Positions 7,479-17,129 of a stretch of 30,555 nt of DNA are shown piece after piece. Source of the DNA: Actinomycetes bacterium (GTDB lineage Bacteria > Actinomycetota > Acidimicrobiia > Acidimicrobiales > Acidimicrobiaceae). How positions within the stretch are numbered: position 1 is the first letter of the stretch; each line of letters opens with the position of its first letter. Under the pieces are notes generated by a model, which had not been told where the DNA came from, searched no databases, and was given only the letters and a program-made list of their open reading frames with translations. The stretch lies in NCBI GenBank assembly GCA_021819725.1, contig JAKAQR010000035.1, positions 1-30,555 on the forward strand, given 5' to 3'. The translations under genes were made by a program, and so were the position numbers.

Positions 7479-8336
7479 TTAGGTGACGAGTGACAGCACT
7501 ATCGGTTCTGTTCCGCACCAGAGGTGATAATCCAGCGGATCCTGCTCGCCGCACAGGTCGTCGGGCCAGAATCGCTCGGGTCCCGCCCCTCGAATCGAAC
7601 GAATCTCCAGTCGCTCTTGCGTGATATCGATGATCCAGCCAGCGCTCGCCCCGAGGCCAAGACTTCCTGCACTGAATTGGCGAAGATGATCATCAAGGGG
7701 TACCACTGTCTGTGCATGCACATGGCCACAGAGATAGGCTCGCACCAGTGGTTGGTCACGCAACATCTTGAGCAACCGGTCCCTCTGGCCCTCGATGTAA
7801 CCTTGGTAGCCAAAGGTCCCCAGTACTCCTTGCTCCTTCGTCACCTGCAGAGGGTAATGCCCAAGCACCAGTGCTGGACCGCTGAGTTCATCGAGCCGAC
7901 GGGCCAACTGCACCAGGGTCGAATCAGGATCCCCTTCTCGCAACGCAACTCCAAGTACGGTGACTTGGTCAAGCGTTCGTTCGACCAGCGGCCCTTGATC
8001 GAAGCTCCGAGCAAAATTCGTCCGTTCCCACGCCACCGGCTCATAGGTCTCCATTATTGGATAGGCAGCGCCCCGAATCTCGTTCGCCGAGAGGTCATGG
8101 TTACCCGGCACGACCAGATAGTCAAGACCAAGGCCATCAAGCCATCGCCGAACACCCGAGAGCTGGTTGCGGTCAAAGCAACCGTAGCTGGTGAGATCAC
8201 CAGTCACGGCGAGGAAGTCAGGTTGCAAAGCTTTGAGGATCGCAGCTGACTGATCCAACACCTGTCGCACTCCTGGCTTCAAGCGCTCGGGGGGCAGCTC
8301 AAAATGAAGGTCCGAGATGTGAACGATCCGTGTCAT
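7479..8336 (-). CDS. Metallophosphoesterase (calcineurin-like, CpdA type)
   Basis: 285 residues. All metal-binding motifs of the class III cyclic-nucleotide phosphodiesterase family are present in order: ISDLHF (D9, H11), VTGDLTS (D47), VPGNHD (N79, H80), LGHYP, and CGHVHAQ. The fold uses a two-metal centre to hydrolyse phosphodiesters in the cytoplasm. Cyclic AMP is a common substrate, but phospholipid head groups or other diesters are possible. The ATG at 8336 overlaps the amidase stop in an ATGA junction, so the two are co-translated. I prefer this start over an upstream in-frame one at 8381 because [12 protein letters not shown] is the natural N-terminus of the family. Confidence 0.85.
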   Translation of the reverse strand: MTRIVHISDLHFELPPERLKPGVRQVLDQSAAILKALQPDFLAVTGDLTSYGCFDRNQLSGVRRWLDGLGLDYLVVPGNHDLSANEIRGAAYPIMETYEPVAWERTNFARSFDQGPLVERTLDQVTVLGVALREGDPDSTLVQLARRLDELSGPALVLGHYPLQVTKEQGVLGTFGYQGYIEGQRDRLLKMLRDQPLVRAYLCGHVHAQTVVPLDDHLRQFSAGSLGLGASAGWIIDITQERLEIRSIRGAGPERFWPDDLCGEQDPLDYHLWCGTEPIVLSLVT

Positions 8337-9787
8337 GTATCCGTCGATCCCAGAGCCAACGTCGGCCAGCGATCTGCCCATCCAAGCGCCGATTCAAACC
8401 AGGATCCCAGTCGGATCAATAGATCCTCCCGACCGTAGGCCGCAACGAACTGGATACCGATCGGCAGGCGAGGTTCCTGTTCCGTCATGGCCAGTGGCAG
8501 CGAAATCGTCGGCTGACCAGAGACATTGAACTGTCCAGTAAAGCCCAAAAACTCGAGCTGGCGATCAAGACCAAACTGTGGATCGCTCAGATAACCAAGT
8601 TTGGGCGGGAGACGCGGAGCGACTGGCGTGACGAGGAGATCATAACCATCAATCTCGAAGAAGCTAGCGACCCTGCGTGCATACGACTGAAGCCAGTCGA
8701 CTGACTCGACGTACCGATACGCCGGCAGCTTTCGCCCAAGCTCGACAAAAACTCGATTATCCGACTCTATCTCGTCAAGTGCCACCTCGCGGCCAAGTAT
8801 CCGCTCGAGCGACCGGAACTGTTGGGCAATCGACCCCTTCACGATATCAACAAACCGTGGCTGGAACTCCTCCTCCGCCAGCGCGGCTGGCCAGGCATCG
8901 GTCACGTCATGGCCGTGATCGCTCAACAGGTTGGCAATACGTCGTACAGCCTTGGTCACAACGGGATCGGCGGTAGCAGCCTGCAGCAACGGATGATCGA
9001 GAACCCCGATCCGCAGCGACCCAAACTCACGACCAACCTCCTCGCTGAGCGGACGCGCAAACGCCGGCGCTGTATAAGGATCGCCACTGCGATACCCCGA
9101 CATCACATCAAGTACTCCTGCGGCATCTCGAACCGATCGCGTCAACGCTCCATCAATCGTCGAGCCTGCCCAACCATCACCGGCCAACGGCCCTTTCGAG
9201 ACCCTACCGCGAGAAGGCTTGAGACCAACAAGTCCGCAGTAACTTGCAGGAAAACGAATCGATCCACCTCCATCGCTCGCCTGCCCAACCGGCGCCATGC
9301 CAAGCGCCACTGCCGCAGCAGAACCACCCGAGGAACCACCTGAGGAGTAGTCGAGTGCCCAGGGATTATGGGTCGGGCCGGTCGAGACGGGCTCCGTCGT
9401 AATGTTGGTACCAAACTCGGGAGCGTTCGTTCGACCCAGTACGATGAAGCCAGCCTCAAGCAAAGAGCGCACGTAGTAACTGGTTACTGGAGCCCGATAG
9501 TCAGCCTGTTGCAGCACTGCTGAGCCCAGCCAGAAAGGCTCACCCTCTTGAGCAGCTCCCAGGTCCTTGAGCAGCAACGGCACACCAGCAAACGGACCAT
9601 TCCGGCCCGTGTTTGCCTCGTCATGCGCACGTGAGAACCGATCGGCGATAACGGCGTTCACCTGAGGATTGAGCCGGTCAATCCGAGCGATCGCAGCATC
9701 AATAACCTCGACGGTACTCACCTGCTTCGACCTGACAAGCTCTGCCAGGGCAGTTGCGTCGTAACGCCAGAGATCTTCCTCGCTCAT
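8333..9787 (-). CDS. Amidase signature family hydrolase
   Basis: 484 residues. The Ser-cisSer-Lys triad is readable: K74 in VPLLLKDL, S152 in SSGGSSGGS, and nucleophile S176 in [10 protein letters not shown]. The fold hydrolyses amide bonds of small amides or acts in tRNA-dependent amidation. With no gatB or gatC nearby, a stand-alone catabolic or detoxifying amidase is more likely. The start at 9787 follows GAGGAGG closely; the alternative ATG at 9799 lies inside that ribosome site. The downstream metallophosphoesterase overlaps by four bases. A dead transporter gene lies just upstream on the same strand and may once have been part of the operon. Confidence 0.9.
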   Translation of the reverse strand: MSEEDLWRYDATALAELVRSKQVSTVEVIDAAIARIDRLNPQVNAVIADRFSRAHDEANTGRNGPFAGVPLLLKDLGAAQEGEPFWLGSAVLQQADYRAPVTSYYVRSLLEAGFIVLGRTNAPEFGTNITTEPVSTGPTHNPWALDYSSGGSSGGSAAAVALGMAPVGQASDGGGSIRFPASYCGLVGLKPSRGRVSKGPLAGDGWAGSTIDGALTRSVRDAAGVLDVMSGYRSGDPYTAPAFARPLSEEVGREFGSLRIGVLDHPLLQAATADPVVTKAVRRIANLLSDHGHDVTDAWPAALAEEEFQPRFVDIVKGSIAQQFRSLERILGREVALDEIESDNRVFVELGRKLPAYRYVESVDWLQSYARRVASFFEIDGYDLLVTPVAPRLPPKLGYLSDPQFGLDRQLEFLGFTGQFNVSGQPTISLPLAMTEQEPRLPIGIQFVAAYGREDLLIRLGSWFESALGWADRWPTLALGSTDT

Positions 9788-9969
9788 AGTCCTCCTCAAA
9801 TGTGGTTGTGATCGTCTCTAGAGAAGCGATACCCCTATCCAAGGCAACGCTAGCATGGCCTCCCATTCGTTGTCCACGAGCCGAGCCAACCATACCAGTA
9901 CCTGCCGGCGTCTCACTAACGACGCAAGCGGGTGGAGCGGCCTTTGACAGGCACTGGTGAACCGCGTGC

Positions 9970-10560
9970 ATGTCAGGTGCACACGAGCGTGCGATCGACC
10001 TCCTCGTCACGACCTGTTCGAGCGTGCGTCGGCTGGTCGCAGCAATGATCAGCACCACCGGCGAGCGCATAGATCGCAACCGGCTCACCAAGGCGAGCAA
10101 AGAACGCAGGAAAGACAAAGCCCGTCAAAGTGGCGCAAGCCTTCAACTCGCCATCGTGAGGCCCTGGACCACTGCGCGAATCTTGGTCGGCGCCAGCTCT
10201 CCCCCATTCATCCCACTGGTAGAACAACGCTCGCGATACCGCTGGTGACGCTAAAGAGCCCAAGCCCGACCGCTGGACTATTATGACAACCGACCCTCGA
10301 TAGGCACCAGAGACGACAAGTATGACGGTGGAGATCAGTGACCAGCGCAGCGTCATCGGCCGACGACCCCGACGATCGGACTGCCACGCCGCAATGGATC
10401 GAAACGGCTCCACAACTCGTCGGGGTGAAGATCTCAGGACTTAAGCCAAGGCTCTCGACAATCAGCGTCGGGCCATAGGGTCCGTCCGAGTAGCCAATGA
10501 TACTGAGACCTAGGGCAAGGGCACAACTCCAGACCATCTCGGGTGCAGCGATCAAGGAAG
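9970..10560 (-). pseudogene. Frameshifted MFS transporter remnant
   Basis: Consecutive pieces of one major facilitator protein can be read in different minus-strand frames. In order, they are: ALALGLSIIGYSDGPYG; DRRGRRPMTLRWSLI, which has the DRxGRR loop signature; FYQWDEWG; ELAPTKIRAVVQGLTMAS; LKACATLTGFVFPAFFARLG; then VLIIAATSRRTLEQV. At least three frame changes and stops separate them. The N-terminal half is missing. It lies upstream of the amidase on the same strand and probably carried the same or a related substrate. Confidence 0.65.
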
Positions 10561-10647
10561 TGCTCTATAAGGCAGAACACTCAAAGGCGGCTGGAGAGCG
10601 AAAACAAAAGAGGTGCATATGAGTGTGTGTATGTGTTTTGGAGTGGC

Positions 10648-10889
10648 TTACAGCGGCACCGCTACCAGGTCGTCGAGTTGGCCACTCCCAAAGCGCTCGA
10701 CTTCGTCGTGACGCCGAAGGTCAAGACTGGAACGCAATCCGATGGCGCCGAATCGCGGCGCCAGATCGGTCGGAATTAAACGATGAGGGGAATCTCCTCA
10801 AAAAAGTGACCGTGCCGTGTCATTCCCCCATGTCCTGTGGGATAGCCTCCAAGGTCACGCACATTGGCCGCACTGTCAAGCCGTATCCA
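10648..10889 (-). pseudogene. Truncated IphP-type tyrosine phosphatase remnant
   Basis: In one minus frame LDSAANVRDLGGYPTGHGG reads like the start of IphP/tyrosine-serine phosphatases (NxRDLGGY). After a frameshift near 10800 it continues as DSPHRLIPTDLAPRFGAIG and then SLDLRRHDEVERFG, the IDLR segment of the family. The catalytic HCxxGKDR part is absent; the frame ends at 10648. The gene is dead by frameshift and truncation. Confidence 0.55.
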
Positions 10890-11132
10890 CCGTTATTGTT
10901 CATCTATCCGCTGGCCATGATCGATGTCCGTGACATTGAAGGTATCCACATCGTCAGTCTTGGCGTCCAAGGTAACCTTCCAATGACGAACAGGTAGCGA
11001 GAACCTGACCAGAATCAAAAACTTTGGACTCGATGGTCACATCAGCGACAGGCGCCACTGACTTACATGTCGGCCCACAGGCCAAGCTACCAGCAGGACC
11101 CGTGAATAGAATTGAGACACCGGGAGGGGAGT

Positions 11133-12347
11133 ATGCAGCCATCACCATCGAACAGATTCCTCGAGCACCTCGACACCGAGGCCTTGATCGGGTTTGTACA
11201 GCATCTCGTCCAGATTCGCAGCGTGAATGACCCGTTGGTCGGCGCGACCGAGGACGCCGCCGCCCAAGCGGTGGTCGAGATCGCTAAGAGCTTTGGCTGG
11301 GAGCCGATCGTCGAGTACGTCCAACCCGGCAGGCCCAACGTGATTGTCCAGCTCAAGGGGGAGCAGCCCGGACCCCATCTTATCTTTGAGGGACACACCG
11401 ATGTCGTGTCCGAAGGTGACCGGAACCTCTGGAGCTTCGATCCCTACGGTGGCGATATCGTCGATGGGCAACTCCGCGGACGCGGTGCGGCAGACATGAA
11501 GAGCGGCCTTGGGGCCATGCTCTACGCGGCCCGGGCACTTGAACAAAGTGGTGAGCTAGCTGGCTCTCTCACTCTTGCGGCCCTCGTCGATGAGGAGGGG
11601 CTGATGCTCGGCGTGAAGGATTTCGTGGCAAAGGGCTACGCCGATGGTGCCATTGGAGCGATCGTTTGTGAGCCCGAAGCTGGCGAAGTCTGCACAACCC
11701 AGAAGGGCGCGATTCGACTCGAGGTCCGTTTCCGTGGTCGGATCGCTCATGGTGCGATGCCGGACCAGGGTGCCAACCCGATTCCGGCAGTAGCAGACAT
11801 CCTTGCATTCGCCAAGCACACCGAGCGGAGGCTCCGGCGTGAATACGGAGCTGACCCACTGCTTGGCACTATCTCGATTACGCCAACCGCATTGACCGCC
11901 GGCTCTCGGATCCAGATGAACTTGACCCCACCCATAGCAACGGCGGACTTCGACATACGGACTACGCCGCCGATCGACCATGCAACACTGATAGCGGCCT
12001 TCAGACACGAAGTCCGGGCCATCGCCAACGCATCGGGAACATCAGGCGAGATCGAGGTAATCGACGATCGCCCACCGACTTCGGTAACCAAGGAAGGACC
12101 GCTCGTCCAAGCGATGGTTGAAGCGCATAGGCAGGTGTATGGAGAGGCACCAGCTTACGGAGGAGTACCAGGCACGACCGATGGAACCATTCTTTTCCGC
12201 GACGCCAAACTACCGGTCGTGGTCTACGGACCCGGAGGTAAGTGGATCGCTCATCAAGCAGACGAGTACGTCAACGTCAGCGAAATCATTGGGGCGGCAA
12301 AGGTCTACCTACTTGCAGCACGGGCGCTTTTACGTCCAACTCAGTGA
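11133..12347 (+). CDS. M20 family metallopeptidase (ArgE/DapE/ACY1 type)
   Basis: 404 residues. Metal ligands of the co-catalytic zinc site are seen: H88 and D90 in EGHTDVV, D121 in GRGAADMKSG, catalytic E154 or E155 in VDEEG, E180 or E182 in VCEPEAG, and a late His in WIAHQADEYV. The insert domain from about 190 to 310 is the dimerisation lid. Such enzymes remove acyl groups from amino acids, or cleave dipeptides or carbamoyl amino acids; acetylornithine deacetylase and succinyl-diaminopimelate desuccinylase are the best known. The ATG at 11133 has GGGAGGGGAG immediately upstream. A TAGAAT at 11107 could be its -10. It converges on the dehydrogenase gene with a 45-bp gap. Confidence 0.88.
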   Translation: MQPSPSNRFLEHLDTEALIGFVQHLVQIRSVNDPLVGATEDAAAQAVVEIAKSFGWEPIVEYVQPGRPNVIVQLKGEQPGPHLIFEGHTDVVSEGDRNLWSFDPYGGDIVDGQLRGRGAADMKSGLGAMLYAARALEQSGELAGSLTLAALVDEEGLMLGVKDFVAKGYADGAIGAIVCEPEAGEVCTTQKGAIRLEVRFRGRIAHGAMPDQGANPIPAVADILAFAKHTERRLRREYGADPLLGTISITPTALTAGSRIQMNLTPPIATADFDIRTTPPIDHATLIAAFRHEVRAIANASGTSGEIEVIDDRPPTSVTKEGPLVQAMVEAHRQVYGEAPAYGGVPGTTDGTILFRDAKLPVVVYGPGGKWIAHQADEYVNVSEIIGAAKVYLLAARALLRPTQ

Positions 12348-12392
12348 CGGATACCGAACTCTCACCACCTTGCCAGATAACCACCGACGGGG

Positions 12393-13163
12393 TCAGGCAG
12401 GAGGGTCAAAACGTCCATCGGCTGCGAGCCAACCTCCATCGACTACTAGATAAGAGCCGGTAACATAAGAGCTTGCCCGAGAGGCAAGAAACACCACTGC
12501 ACCCACCATCTCCGAAGGCTGTGCCCACCGTCCAAGCATGGTCTTGTCGCGGTAGGCCTCGTACCAGGACTGGTTGTTCTTGATTTGGGCTGTCAACGGC
12601 GTCTCTACCACACCGGGCGCGACCGCGTTTGCCCGCACACCTCGGGGTCCGAGTTCTGCCGCCAGAACGCGGAGCATCTGGAGTACACCCGCCTTCGTTG
12701 CCGCATACACCCCTTGTCCAGGCTCTACAACCTGGGCACGTATGCTCGAGAAGGCGATAATACTTCCGCCGCCATTGTCGGCCATTGCCCGACCGAAATC
12801 TCGCATTACACGAAAATTGCCCTTGAGATTAATCTCGATTACCCGATCAAATTCGTCATCGGTGACCTCGCAGAGACGCTTGCGAACGTTGATGGCTGGC
12901 GTCGTAACGACGATGTCCGGGGTGCCGAGCTCTGTGAGGACTCGCATCGAGGCGCCGGGATCAGCAACATCAAAATGCAACGGCCGAGCATTTGGGATCT
13001 CACCAACACCACGCTGAACCGCCTGATCGTCGATGTCTCCGCACCAGACCTCGGCCCCAAAGGCTGCAAGGCCGTGTGCAGAAGCAGCTCCTATGCCACT
13101 CCCTGCCCCAATCACGAGTGCTCGCTGTCCTGTAAGGTCGAACAGTCGTCCCAAATCCTCCAT
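12393..13163 (-). CDS. Short-chain dehydrogenase/reductase (classical SDR)
   Basis: About 256 residues. The NAD(P)-binding GAGSGIG is at residues 19-25. The catalytic set is N112 (INLKG), S140 (FSS), Y153 and K157 (VYAATKAG). The C-terminal VVDGGW motif is present. The usual NAG motif is replaced by TPAIN. Aspartate at the end of beta-2 (CGDIDD) suggests NAD rather than NADP as cofactor. The substrate is unknown; relatives oxidise sugars, polyols or 3-oxoacyl groups. The ATG at 13163 follows GGGAG by seven bases. A longer form from 13217 lacks support. Confidence 0.87.
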   Translation of the reverse strand: MEDLGRLFDLTGQRALVIGAGSGIGAASAHGLAAFGAEVWCGDIDDQAVQRGVGEIPNARPLHFDVADPGASMRVLTELGTPDIVVTTPAINVRKRLCEVTDDEFDRVIEINLKGNFRVMRDFGRAMADNGGGSIIAFSSIRAQVVEPGQGVYAATKAGVLQMLRVLAAELGPRGVRANAVAPGVVETPLTAQIKNNQSWYEAYRDKTMLGRWAQPSEMVGAVVFLASRASSYVTGSYLVVDGGWLAADGRFDPPA

Positions 13164-13340
13164 CTCAACGCTCCCTTTCTCTCCTTGTCCTATTGGCCGA
13201 ACCTCAAATCGTCCCACTCGTCCCTTGACTGTGCATTCTCACTAGCATCGACACCAGAATGAAATACTAAGGCGCGGCGGTTAGACCCTGTCAAGACTCC
13301 GATCAGCTCAGGCGATCACTTAGCGTTGTTGGGAGGCATG

Positions 13341-14081
13341 ATGAACGCAGACAACCTCAGAAAAATCGACGAAATCATGGTCAAGATCGAGGACCGCAGC
13401 AGGAGGCTCAACGCATCCGATCCGATCGCTACCTGTCCTGGTTGGAGTGTTACTGATCTGACGGAGCATCTTGCCATGGTAACTTCACGAATGCGCATAC
13501 GAATCGAGACCAACAGTGACCCCGATCCAACGACAATCGCGTCCTCGGCGCCACTAGGAATGGACTCATCCTCTTGGCTTGCCAGAAGCTACCTTGAGCT
13601 TCGAAACACACTCCTCGCTCACGATCTTGATGACCCTGCATGGAATTGGACGGGAAAGAATGAAACCGTTGGTTGGTATGTGCGACGGCTCACTCACGAG
13701 CTCGCGATCCACCTCGTCGACTTCGAAACGGCGAGCCCCTCGCCGGCACCTCCAAGTTCGCTAGGCATTGACACTCCGTTAGCTGCTGACGGCATCGACG
13801 AACTTCTCACCGTATTTCTCCCAACGCGAGCCAAACCGAAAGACCCTACGTTCGGCCGCCATGTGCTTGTCCTCGACCCAAGCGACAGCGTTCGTACCCC
13901 ATGGACGCTCGAGCTGTCCGGCGACACCATCGCACTTGTGGAGTCCTCCTCACGCGTTGACGCTCGCGTTGAAGGAACCAGCCTCGAACTCTACTTGTTT
14001 GGCTGGAACCGCCCTACGGAAAACCTCAACATCTCGGGAAGTATGGAGCTGATTCGCTTCTTCCAAGATCTGCCTCGTTGA
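13341..14081 (+). CDS. Maleylpyruvate isomerase-type (MDMPI/DinB-fold) protein
   Basis: 246 residues. The N-terminal four-helix bundle carries the metal set H43 (LTEHL) and H119, E120, H124, D127 in THELAIHLVD, the signature of mycothiol-dependent maleylpyruvate isomerase relatives. CPGWSVTDLTEHL is the typical early motif. The C-terminal 100 residues resemble the SCP2-like tail of these proteins, ending in a short strand-rich domain. Most members are uncharacterised and probably use mycothiol as thiol cofactor, which fits an actinobacterial host. The GGGAGG at 13331 favours the ATG at 13341 over those at 13338 or 13326. Confidence 0.75.
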   Translation: MNADNLRKIDEIMVKIEDRSRRLNASDPIATCPGWSVTDLTEHLAMVTSRMRIRIETNSDPDPTTIASSAPLGMDSSSWLARSYLELRNTLLAHDLDDPAWNWTGKNETVGWYVRRLTHELAIHLVDFETASPSPAPPSSLGIDTPLAADGIDELLTVFLPTRAKPKDPTFGRHVLVLDPSDSVRTPWTLELSGDTIALVESSSRVDARVEGTSLELYLFGWNRPTENLNISGSMELIRFFQDLPR

Positions 14082-14451
14082 GGCAAAACACCGATCACCA
14101 ACCTGACGACGAATACCACCATCCGCGACCGCCACCCACACCGCTCTAAAGGACATGTCGTAGGGAGTGCTCGAGGTTCGAGAGGCGACTTCTACAGGGT
14201 CCCCGTCGGTCCGCTACCAGGTGGGAGCAAGCCGCTGATGCTTGCTCAGCGTCATCGCACTCGGCTACCCCACCCTCCTTTTATGACCACGCCCTACCCT
14301 CTGCGGTTGTTCACCGACTAGTCGCATCGGTTCGAACACTTGCCGATAGAGATGAAGACTCGCGGTTAACTGACAAGACTCAAAGGGCCGCCCACGTCCC
14401 ACTTCTACGGTATGGTTAAACTCGTTGGGAACAGAGATGAGAGGGGGAGGG
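14082..14451. other. Intergenic leader region of the ABC importer
   Basis: About 370 bp with no supported gene. It contains the paired hairpins at 14220-14274. No clear -35/-10 pair could be fixed; TATGGT near 14411 is a weak -10 candidate. Confidence 0.45.
14220..14274 (+). promoter_or_regulatory. Alternating hairpins upstream of the importer operon
   Basis: GAGCAAGC (14225-14232) pairs perfectly with GCTTGCTC (14240-14247). CGCTGA (14233-14238) pairs with TCAGCG (14246-14251) and excludes the first hairpin. An outer stem, GGTGGG (14220-14225) with CCCACC (14269-14274), encloses both. No T-run follows, so it is not an ordinary terminator. It may instead be a structured leader or the end of the preceding transcript. 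Confidence 0.4.
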
Positions 14452-16026
14452 ATGACGGGTTCGCTTCGACGTCTCACGCGGGCAGCGGTATTGGTGGCAA
14501 GCGGGGCGCTACTACTGGCTGCTTGCGGTTCATCGAACACCTCAACGTCACCAACCACCACAAATACTCCGCTGCAGACGCTGACCATCGGATCCTCAAA
14601 CGTCTTTCCACCGACGCTTAACCCAACAGCGAACGCATCGCAAGCCATCGACGAGGTCGTCGATTACAACGTCTTACAGCACCTTGTACAACTCGCCCCG
14701 AACGGATCAATTGTTCCAGTCCTTGCAAGTTCTTACACCGTGAGCGATGCCAACAAGGTCTACACATTCACCATTCGCAAGGGCGTCAAATTCTCCAACG
14801 GGAACCCGCTTACTCCTGCCGATGTGGTCTTTAGTATGAAGCGAGTCTCCGCACCTGGATCGACTTACCCATATGGCAAGATATTCGACGTCTCCTCCGT
14901 GCGCCAGCTTGGTGCCGATCAAGTCCAGGTCACGCTCACAACCCCGAGTTGGAACTGGCTCTACGACCTCGCTGCCTATTCCAACGGCGTGATCCTCGAT
15001 CCATCGACTATCTCAACCCTTGCCACCGACCCGATTGGTACTGGCCCGTTCAAGGTGACGGGCGAGGTGTCAAATTACTCGGTGACCCTCGCAAGAAACA
15101 ACCAGTACTGGGGATACAAGCCTCATGTGGCGGGCGTGGTCTTTCGTTACTTCACCAACGCAGACTCCTTGAATGCTGCCCTCCAAAGCGGCGAAGTAAA
15201 CATGATCGACAACCTATCGGCTCCCTCCGATGCGACACTTTTCAAGTCGAACCCCAAATTCAAGGTCGTATCAAGTCTCACCAATGGTAAGGTCCAGCTC
15301 ACCTTGAACAACGCCTACGGCCCGCTCAGGAACAAGCTGGTTCGCCAAGCCATTCTCTATGCTACCGATCGCAAGGCAATAATGGATGCTGCCTCCGGTG
15401 GCTACGGGTTCATCGACGGTACCGACACCGTGCCTGCGGATCCGTACTACATCAATCTTGCCAACGTGTATCCCTACGACGTCACCAAGGCAAAACAGCT
15501 GATGGCCAAGGCAGGCTACGCCAAAGGCTTCTCGCTGCAGCTCGTATTGCCTCCGTATTTCTACGCTAAGCTCGCCGCTCCACTGATCGTGTCCGAGTTG
15601 GGAGCAATCGGAATCAAGGTCTCCGTGTCGACCATCGACTTTCCGCTGTGGATTTCGCAGGTTTTCGAAGGTGGCAACTTTCAAGCGACGATCATCGACC
15701 AGGCTGAGGGGCGCGACGTCTCTAATTACGGCACACCCGGATATTACTGGCACTATGCCAAGACACCACAAATCGCTGCTGAGCTTTCGGCAGCAAACGC
15801 AGCGCCTACCAAGGCCCAGTGGATCGCTGGCTATCGGAAGGTACTCAGGCAGATCACCGACGATGCCGTCAACGATTGGCTCTACGTTGCGCCCTTCATC
15901 ACCGTCATCGACAAGAACATCGTGGGAATCCCGACCACCGCCTACACCGAATCGTACAACCTTTCGTACGTGGGCATTGGCGGCTCCATTCCGTCGACTG
16001 CGAAGCAGCTCGGTTATCTCAGCTAG
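14452..16026 (+). CDS. Peptide-type ABC importer, solute-binding lipoprotein
   Basis: 524 residues, family 5 extracellular solute-binding protein. The N-terminus is a lipoprotein signal: two arginines, a hydrophobic run, then LLLAAC with the lipidated cysteine at 25, followed by a Ser/Thr linker. YTFTIRKGVKFSNGNPLTPADVVFSMKR is the family's signature region. It captures dipeptides, oligopeptides, nickel complexes or other small solutes outside the membrane and delivers them to the permeases encoded next. The ATG at 14452 follows a long purine run (GAGGGGGAGG) almost directly; ATGs at 14425 and 14437 would put charged residues in front of the signal. It is the first gene of a five-gene operon. 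Confidence 0.9.
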   Translation: MTGSLRRLTRAAVLVASGALLLAACGSSNTSTSPTTTNTPLQTLTIGSSNVFPPTLNPTANASQAIDEVVDYNVLQHLVQLAPNGSIVPVLASSYTVSDANKVYTFTIRKGVKFSNGNPLTPADVVFSMKRVSAPGSTYPYGKIFDVSSVRQLGADQVQVTLTTPSWNWLYDLAAYSNGVILDPSTISTLATDPIGTGPFKVTGEVSNYSVTLARNNQYWGYKPHVAGVVFRYFTNADSLNAALQSGEVNMIDNLSAPSDATLFKSNPKFKVVSSLTNGKVQLTLNNAYGPLRNKLVRQAILYATDRKAIMDAASGGYGFIDGTDTVPADPYYINLANVYPYDVTKAKQLMAKAGYAKGFSLQLVLPPYFYAKLAAPLIVSELGAIGIKVSVSTIDFPLWISQVFEGGNFQATIIDQAEGRDVSNYGTPGYYWHYAKTPQIAAELSAANAAPTKAQWIAGYRKVLRQITDDAVNDWLYVAPFITVIDKNIVGIPTTAYTESYNLSYVGIGGSIPSTAKQLGYLS

Positions 16027-16115
16027 CTCCATGGCGAAGCGGGGTGTCGAGGCACTAGACCACTCGTACTTTTGCACCACAGGACCCAAAGGGCTCGACG
16101 TGGCGGGGGGTCCGT

Positions 16116-17129
16116 GTGCAGGTCGCTGATCTCGGTCCCACCATCATTGCCCGACGACGGTCAATAACGTACCAGCATGAACTGCGAAGGTTTCTGATCC
16201 GTCGTGTCACTACGCTGGTAGTTACGTTGTTCCTCGCATCGTTGACGGTCTTTTGGGTGCTCAACATATTGCCGGGCAAACCAGCCCAGGTGATTCTGGG
16301 TACGCAGGCAACCCCGAGCGCCGTCGCCGCGCTTACCGCCAAGCTTGGCCTCGATCGCCCCCTTGTCGATCAGTATCTTCATTGGATTCACGGTCTCATC
16401 ACCCTACACCTAGGCAACTCCTACATCTCGGGTCAGCCGATTGCACCGGTCATCGGTTCGGCTCTCGAAGTCACAGGACCACTAGTCGTTGGCGGCCTGC
16501 TCGTCGGTGTTGCCATCGCCGCTCCATTGGGGATTGCCAGTGCCCTCCGACACACGCGACGCTCTGGCGTGATCCTTTCGGGAATCGCTCAGATCGGCAT
16601 CGCCATACCCAACTTCGTCCTCGGTATTCTCCTCATCATCATCTTTGCCGTCGACCTCAAGGCACTTCCAGCAAGCGGCTTTATCACCTGGTCAACCAGC
16701 ATCACCGGTGCCCTCAGGTCACTAGTCTTGCCTGCAGTCTCCCTTGGGCTGGTCGAGGGCGCTATTCTGGCTCGTTACGTGCGGGCCTCAATTATCGAGG
16801 TTCTCCACGCCGACTTTCTGCGCACCGCTCGCGCCAAAGGACTCAGACCGAACCAGGCGCTACTGCGGCATGGTCTTCGCAATGCGTCGATACCGGTTCT
16901 CACCGTCCTTGGCCTGGAACTCTCAGGGCTCATCATCGGAGCCGTCGTCATTGAAGCCGTCTTTACACTCCCAGGTCTGGGCAGTCTCCTTCTCTCGAGT
17001 GTCGAAAATCGTGACCTCATTACGGTCCAGGACATCGTAATGCTGGTGGCTACCGCAGTGCTGTTGGTCAACACGGCCGTCGATATTCTCTATCGGGTGA
17101 TCGACCCACGCATGGGACTCCGGTCATGA
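16116..17129 (+). CDS. Peptide-type ABC importer permease (DppB-like)
   Basis: 337 residues with six membrane spans beginning near residue 27 (FLIRRVTTLVVTLFL). The cytoplasmic EAA-type loop that docks the ATPase lies at about residues 236-260 (RTARAKGLRPNQALLRHGLR). The start GTG at 16116 has a G-rich ribosome site just upstream, and no better ATG exists in frame. The gap of 89 bp after the binding protein is the only real spacer in the operon. The first 20 residues are an unusual polar extension before the normal start of DppB proteins. Confidence 0.9.
   Translation: MQVADLGPTIIARRRSITYQHELRRFLIRRVTTLVVTLFLASLTVFWVLNILPGKPAQVILGTQATPSAVAALTAKLGLDRPLVDQYLHWIHGLITLHLGNSYISGQPIAPVIGSALEVTGPLVVGGLLVGVAIAAPLGIASALRHTRRSGVILSGIAQIGIAIPNFVLGILLIIIFAVDLKALPASGFITWSTSITGALRSLVLPAVSLGLVEGAILARYVRASIIEVLHADFLRTARAKGLRPNQALLRHGLRNASIPVLTVLGLELSGLIIGAVVIEAVFTLPGLGSLLLSSVENRDLITVQDIVMLVATAVLLVNTAVDILYRVIDPRMGLRS

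Noticed and set aside
14170..14345. GGTTCGA-type motifs suggesting a tRNA T-loop.
   Set aside because: Flanking bases do not form a T-stem or acceptor stem on either strand.
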